DNA from: Pseudopyrenochaeta lycopersici | Taxonomy: Eukaryota > Ascomycota > Dothideomycetes > Pleosporales > Pseudopyrenochaetaceae | Assembly (NCBI GenBank): GCA_003313425.1 | Contig: NHZP01000007.1 | Location: 1,651,483-1,715,482 of the forward strand | Length of the DNA: 64,000 nt | Direction: 5' to 3' | In this document: piece by piece, positions 57,980-64,000 of the stretch | Numbering within the stretch: position 1 is the first letter of the stretch | Layout of the letters: each line of letters begins with the position of its first letter | Position numbers and translations under genes: made by a program | The notes under the pieces: generated by a model | Databases searched by the model: none | Seen by the model: the letters and a program-made list of their open reading frames with translations, nothing else | Told to the model about the DNA's origin: nothing

Positions 57980-60900
57980 ATATTTAGTAGTAACTAATAA
58001 TACCTTAAAGGATAGTTGCTCTAACTTAACCTTTACTTTTACCTCTACGAGGATATTAACAAAAGTAATAAGGCACCTATCGCGATTACTTACCTTATAG
58101 GTAAAGCACTAGACTAGGTTATACTACAACTAGAATAATATATAGACTAAGGTATTGTAGACGCGGAGAACACGGAAATGTTTGAAGATTAGGATAAGTT
58201 TAAAAAGCATATCTAGCAGATCTTTGGGATGTAGACTAAGAAAGTCGCGGTAGAACAACACATACAGGAACTAAAACAACACACTTCTGTTACTAACTAC
58301 GCTAATAGGTTTAAATAATACTCTATAATTATTAGATAGGACGACAAAGCTCTTAAAAGAATATTCTAACAGGGCCTGAAACTACGAGTTAAGGAAGAAC
58401 TTATAAGAACGGGATTTGTTATTAAAGACCTAAATAACTTAATTAATAACTATATAAGAATTAATAATAACCTATATAAACTAAACTAGGAACTATAGAG
58501 CTATAGAAAAGGAAGAATAAACTACACAGGTAAACAGAAAAGCTATGTTTGCTACCTAAGGAACACTCGTACTACTAGCTACTACACTTTTAATAAACTA
58601 GAACTAATGCATCTAGATAACGTTAATAAGAAGTAAGGGAATAAGAAGGTAGGAAACTAGAAGATAGATGCAGAGAAGATAAAAGGCAATTACTATAATT
58701 GCGGGAAGAAGGGACACTTTATAAAAAATTGTAGGTAAAAGAATAAAGTTACCTAACTTAAAGTTAACATAATTAAAAACTTTAACAACACCTAATTTAG
58801 AGACTAGGAGGTAGTTACTACACCTGACTATAGCACTAGACTCTTATTACTACTATAGTAGGAGGACGACTAGATTATAGGAACCTACAGACAGGTTCCC
58901 TTAAATACTTAGGAGATTGACTAGAATAACGAGGCTCTAGCAGAACTATATCTAGGGACCCTAGTTAACTAGGACCAACTACTACCTATAGAAAGTATTA
59001 AGGAAGCACAGGCACTAGATAACGAAACACAGAAAATATAGGGTATACTAACACTATAGAAGATATATAGCAGAAAATACGTATGCGTGCAATACTAGGA
59101 CTAGAAGATAAAATGTAAACCCTTAAATTAGAATAATGTGTGTTAGGAATACGTAATAGAGGATATTAAGTGTTTTAGATTCTCTACTAAGCGAGCTAAG
59201 TAACAAATTAAACGAAAAGCTTTAGCCTAAGCAGAGAAGGGACGGAGACTCTTTTAGTACGACTACAACTAGAGAAACCTAAAACACGGGCTACTACTAT
59301 ATCTCTGCTGCATATACAATTACTACAACTACTATTACGCTATTAAGCTATAAGAAGGACACTTCCTAATACTAAAAGGGGCGTGCAAATAGTAATAGTA
59401 TAACTGTTAACAGGACGATTATATTAACTACTTGTGGGATAAACAAATAATAAATCATTTCCTAGGACACAATAACAAGCACACAGCTAACCAAAACATT
59501 ATTATAAATAAGCGATGCACTAATGAATTATAGTAAACCTGTATAAATCTAGGATGTGAGCGCTACAAGCTAGAAAAGGAAGTAAACAGCTTTAAGGAAA
59601 ATTCTTTTTTAGATAGAAACCGGAAGTTAAACCTTCCTATAGCAAGAAGGCCAGAACTAGACAAGGGATTTGTCTATAACCTAACAGCACTAACAAGCAG
59701 TATTAGGCTATCTAACAAAAGAAAGAGAGTCTCTTCTAACTTAGAATAGAACTCTAAGGAAAGGAGCTAAAGGCACTAATAGATTCTAGGTCTTAAGCAA
59801 ACTACATCTCCAAGACAGCTATGTTAAAAGCAGGGCTACAACCTGTCTTAAAGAAAACACTCTACTAGATAACAGTAGCAAACAGAAAATTAGGAGGGAT
59901 AATAACCTACGAGGTTACTACTAGCCTCAGCCTAGCCTCTAAAACATACTAGGTTAGACTAGACGTCTTTAGGACGGCCGCCTACGATGTTATACTAGGG
60001 CTACTTTAGTTAAGGCACTGCAACCTAGTAATCAACTAGACAAAATAAAGAGTGTCTGTGCGTATAAAGAATAACGTAAGAATACCTACGCAACAGTTAC
60101 ATGCCTTAGTAGATAAGAAGACAATAATAAATATTAAACCTTCGCGAAAAGCTAAGAAATAGCTACTTCGTTAGTAGCTAGTAAAGAACGCTAAGAAGAA
60201 CGAGGAGTTAGCTACTACTCCTAGGATCCTAGAGGAATATAAGGAATTTAGAGATATGTTTACTAAAAAGGTAGGAAGGGAAGCACTACTAAAACACTAA
60301 GAATAGGACTATAAGATAGAACTTATAGAAGGTAAATAGCTTAGGTTTGTACTAATATACCGCCTAAGTAACTACGAGCTAGGCGTCCTAAAGAAATATA
60401 TTAATGAAAATTTAGCGAAGGGTTTTATTAGGAAATCTAAGTCTTTAGCAGGATATCCCGTCCTGTTCGCGCTAAAGAAAGATAGAGCGCTAAGGTTATG
60501 TATTAACTATAGGAAGTTAAATAATATTACTAAAAAGAACTACTATCTGCTACCTAATATATAAGAACTACGCGACAGATTAATAGGAGCTTAATACTTT
60601 ACCGCACTAGACCTAAGAGGAGCGTACAACCTTATTAGAATAAAAGAAGGAGAAGAGTAGAAAACCGCCTTTAGAATACGATATAGATATTATAAGTACA
60701 TAGTAATGCCCTTTAGCCTAATAAACGCACTAGTAACGTGTTAAGATTTAATTAATAACAGCTTAGCAGAATATCTTAACATATATGCTATAGCCTACCT
60801 AGACGATATTCTAGTTTACTCTAGAAATATGAACGAACACAAGAAATATGTTAAGGAAGTACTACGACAATTAAGGAACTACTACCTTAAGTTAAAACTA

Positions 60901-62981
60901 GAAAAATGCGAATTTTACAAAGAAGAGGTAGAATTCCTAGGATATATAGTTAGAAGATAAGGAGTACGGATTAGCGAATTAAAAATTAAGATAATCTAAG
61001 AATAGAAGACGCCACAAACAGTTAAAGATATTTAGTTATTTCTAGGATTCGTTAACTTTAATTAATAATTTATTAAGGACTTTACTAAGATTGCAATACC
61101 CTTAATAAGACTAATAAAAAAGGATAAAAAGTGGGACTAGAATAAAGAACAATAATAAGCCTTCAAGATATTAAAAGAAGCCTGCGTAGCCGAACTAGTA
61201 CTTATATTATTTACTAGTAGATAACTACTTAGGATTAAAACAGACGCATCAGACCTCGCAATCAGAGCAGTAGCTTTACAGAAAAAGGACAGAAAATAGC
61301 ACCCTATAGCGTATTATTCGCGCAAGTTCTTATAAACAGAAGAACAATACAATATCCATAACAAGGAACTAAAAGCTATCGTTAACGCACTGCGATATTA
61401 GAGAGTATATGTAGAAAGTTGCTTAGAACTTACTATTTACACTAACTACTAGAACCTAATATACTTCACGATAATAAAATAACTAAACTAAAGACAAGTA
61501 AGATAGTTAGAACTACTAGGATAATATAAGTTTAAGATTATCTATATACTAGGAAAAGAAAATAGAAGAGTAGACGCACTAAGCAGAAGACACGATGTAA
61601 TAGGAAAGAAAACTAAAGTTCGCATAGTAATCCTAAAAATAAATAAAGATAGAACTTTAGAACCTTCGCAAGAATGCCACGTAATCTTAAAAATATAGGC
61701 AGAAGTCCCTGAAGACCTACACGAAACTATTATCTAACAATATTATAATAATCTAATATATAGACACTTAGGAATTATAAAAATAATAGAACTTATCTAA
61801 CGAAACTACTACATTATAAACCTAAGGTAAAAAGTAGAAACACATATTAAGAAATGTGTACCTTGCCAACAAAACAAACATGCTACTTATGCACCCTACG
61901 GCGAGTTACAGGTAATTAAGATACCTACGAAACTATAGGAAGATATAGTAATAGACTTCATTACAGATTTACCTAAGTCTGCGGATAAAGTAACTAGATA
62001 CAAGTATAATACGATATGCAACGTAGTATGCAGATATATTAAATACGCAGAGTTTATACTATTTAGAAAGAATTTCACGGCACTATAACTCGCAGAAATA
62101 ATAAAAGACTAGATATTCTGACACTACAGCATACCAAAGACTATTATCAGCGATAGAGATAAGTTATTTATATCTAATTTCTAGTTAACCTTCGTAGCTG
62201 AGATAGGTACTTAAAGGAAACTATCTATAGTATACTACCCAGAAACCGATAGATAAACAGAACGAACAAACAGGACCTTAAAATAATATCTACGAACGTA
62301 CTGCAACAAATAACAGAATAACTAGGTATTACTATTACCTACGGCCCAAATCGCATTTAACAATAGCAAATCTAAAGTAATAGGCGAAACACTATTCTAC
62401 GCCTATCACGGGAAACACCCAAACCTATTTAAGAGAAACTTTCTAAGTATTAAAGCGGAAGCCGCAGTTAGGACAGCAGGAGAACTGCAGACAACGCTAA
62501 AACAGTTACAAGAAAGACTTAAGAAAAAACAAGGACAACAAGTTTTATATGTTAATAAGAAAAGAAAAACAGCACCTTAGCTAAAAAAAGGGGATAAAGT
62601 ATACTTACTTATAAAAAACCTACGCACAAAACAACCTAATAAGGGATTAGACTACGTTAAAGTTAGACCGTTTTTAATTAAATAACGCAACAGACTAGTC
62701 ACGTATATATTAGAACTACCTAAAGACGTAAAAATCTACCTTACGTTCTACATTAAGTTACTAGAACTAGCGTACCTAGCAACGCTACTATAGAAGACTT
62801 TTAGGTACGAGACTAAAGAGGAGACAGAGTATAAAGTTAAGAAGATCCTTAATAAGAGACGCTTAAAGATTACAGAAAACTAATATAGAGAAAGAGAGTA
62901 CCTTATAAAATAGAAGGACTACCCTAACTTAGAAAATATATAGGAACCTAAATTAAACTTAGGAAACTGCAAAGAATAAAT
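57980..62981 (+). pseudogene. gag-pol relic of element H
   Basis: It has the same order as G, with the zinc knuckle around 58.68-58.74 kb (CGKKGHFIKNC, three Cys/His ligands still readable), RT with YLDD intact, integrase HHCC zone near 61.7-61.87 kb and chromodomain near 62.83-62.98 kb. The start codon and many Gln/Trp codons are lost. Confidence 0.8.
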
Positions 62982-63040
62982 TAGTAAATATAACTGTAAT
63001 AAGAAATAAAAAGAAGTTAGGTATTAGAATTATAACTAAC

Positions 63041-63586
63041 CTAATCTAACGACGTAATTCCTAGGGGAAGAGGGTTACCTTTAAGCTAGGATAGAGTAAA
63101 GACGCTCTAGTCTAAGGCAGAAGTACCAGGCATTAGCCCTTACTTAAGAATATCGACCTTACGATTAACATCCTTAATCGCCTCTAACGCCTTAATCTCT
63201 TCCGCGATATAACTAGAATTATCTACCTATTATTACTTACAACGCTGTAATAACTTTTGTTATTTACGAAGTTAATTCTTTTTTACGCGGGCAGTAAGAA
63301 GGGCATTCAGCGCCTTCTCTTCTGCGTCGTTAGCCTTAGCTTCTTACGCGTCTAACTAAGCTAATTCCTTATCTAAATAAGAAAAGTTTAAAACTGGCAT
63401 ATCTACTAGCTTATATAATAACACCCTATTTCAATAATAATTCCTACACTTCTCTTTTAATAATAATATCCTACACTCTAGCTTCTTCTTTAAATAATAT
63501 TTGTAAGAGACTATAGCGACCTAACTAATAGTGTTTATGTAATCTCTAACAAGATAATAATAAGTAGTACTACAGGAAGCTATAGG
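63041..63586 (-). pseudogene. Antisense coiled-coil gene relic in element H
   Basis: The fourth copy of the antisense relic, same place and frame as in C, F and G, with further Gln-to-stop changes. Confidence 0.65.
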
Positions 63587-63623
63587 TTAGTTATAAGGAT
63601 ATAAGGACTAGAAGGGGGGATAG

Positions 63624-64000
63624 TGTTACGAACAGAGAGTGGGAAGGCGGCGGTTATAAGGATAAGGAAGAGGCACAAACGGCTAGTAAGAGGACTAAGC
63701 CTCTAAACTAACTAATAACGCTAGGATTACGTAATCCTAGGAAACCTACGCCAAGACGGACTATGTCCTATAGGACGGAGACAAACCTAGAAATCCCAGA
63801 GGGGGCCTTATGGGAATCCTATGAGATAATCATATATATAGACTCGCACAATGTGGCCTACGGCACATTGTGATCAACTTAAGACAATCCACGAGTATAC
63901 TACTATTCTACACTTCTACCTTTAACCTAGCCTGCACGTCTAAAGAATACTCTAAAGATATCCACTAGTTAATACTAGTTGCTTTATATTGTAACTACTT
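63624..64000 (+). repeat. 3' LTR of element H, truncated by the window
   Basis: 377 of an expected 395 bp. It is preceded by the polypurine tract AGAAGGGGGGATAG. The U3 half shows many transitions relative to the 5' LTR. Confidence 0.88.

Larger units (their letters stand above)
57487..64000 (+). mobile_element. Chromodomain Ty3/Gypsy element H, cut by the window end
   Basis: The same family and orientation as G. By its alignment with C and G it should be 6532 bp and end at 64018, so only 18 bp are missing. The left flank is GATTA (57482-57486); the right duplication is outside the window. RT YLDD is intact (about 60.79-60.81 kb), the protease DSG reads DSR, the gag ATG has become ATA, and stops are frequent. 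Confidence 0.9.

Overview
The window looks like filamentous ascomycete nuclear DNA. A Dothideomycete, probably Pleosporales, is my inference. The evidence is short GT-AG introns of 49-73 bp with CTAAC or CTGAT branch motifs, fungal-type housekeeping genes, and a long AT-rich block of transposons decayed almost only by C-to-T and G-to-A changes. That decay is the signature of repeat-induced point mutation (RIP).

Gene-bearing half (1 to about 20.4 kb). In order: the start of a pyridoxamine-5'-phosphate-oxidase-like gene (minus, cut by the window edge); a mitochondrial-type PPR protein (plus); a two-exon secreted repeat precursor with nine similar units separated by Lys-Arg sites (minus, 4540-5357); a four-exon CZIB/DUF866 zinc protein (minus) that shares a 227-bp promoter with the three-exon spliceosomal SmF gene (plus); an RTP1/TANGO6-like protein (minus); a secreted FAD-linked oxidase with a likely frameshift (plus); and a TRI12-type MFS transporter (plus) carrying what looks like an exonised intron. 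The spaces 2.9-4.5, 5.4-7.5, 12.4-15.4 and 17.2-18.5 kb hold no gene I can support.

AT-rich half (about 20.4 to 64 kb). This is a nest of transposons. One chromodomain Ty3/Gypsy family is present as three complete copies (C 25239-31770, F 43228-49759, G 49831-56362), all exactly 6532 bp and each with a 5-bp target duplication. A fourth copy (H, from 57487) is cut by the window end, and a fifth (A, from 21538) is broken by another insertion. Two further Gypsy families (B and E) are the hosts, each split by later insertions. Two short hAT-like elements with 8-bp target duplications (32927-34432 and 41923-42878) sit inside them. Coding frames are full of stops, so none of these copies looks able to encode its proteins.

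The two observations I rate highest are the Kex2-type repeat precursor, which is easy to miss because it is spliced and is shadowed by a long ORF on the other strand, and a coiled-coil-like gene relic lying antisense between the chromodomain and the 3' LTR of every complete copy of the Gypsy family. The pattern of RIP along the LTRs (outer ends spared, inner parts hit) is also informative. No metabolite cluster can be claimed: the FAD oxidase and the MFS pump are neighbours, but no backbone synthase is visible.
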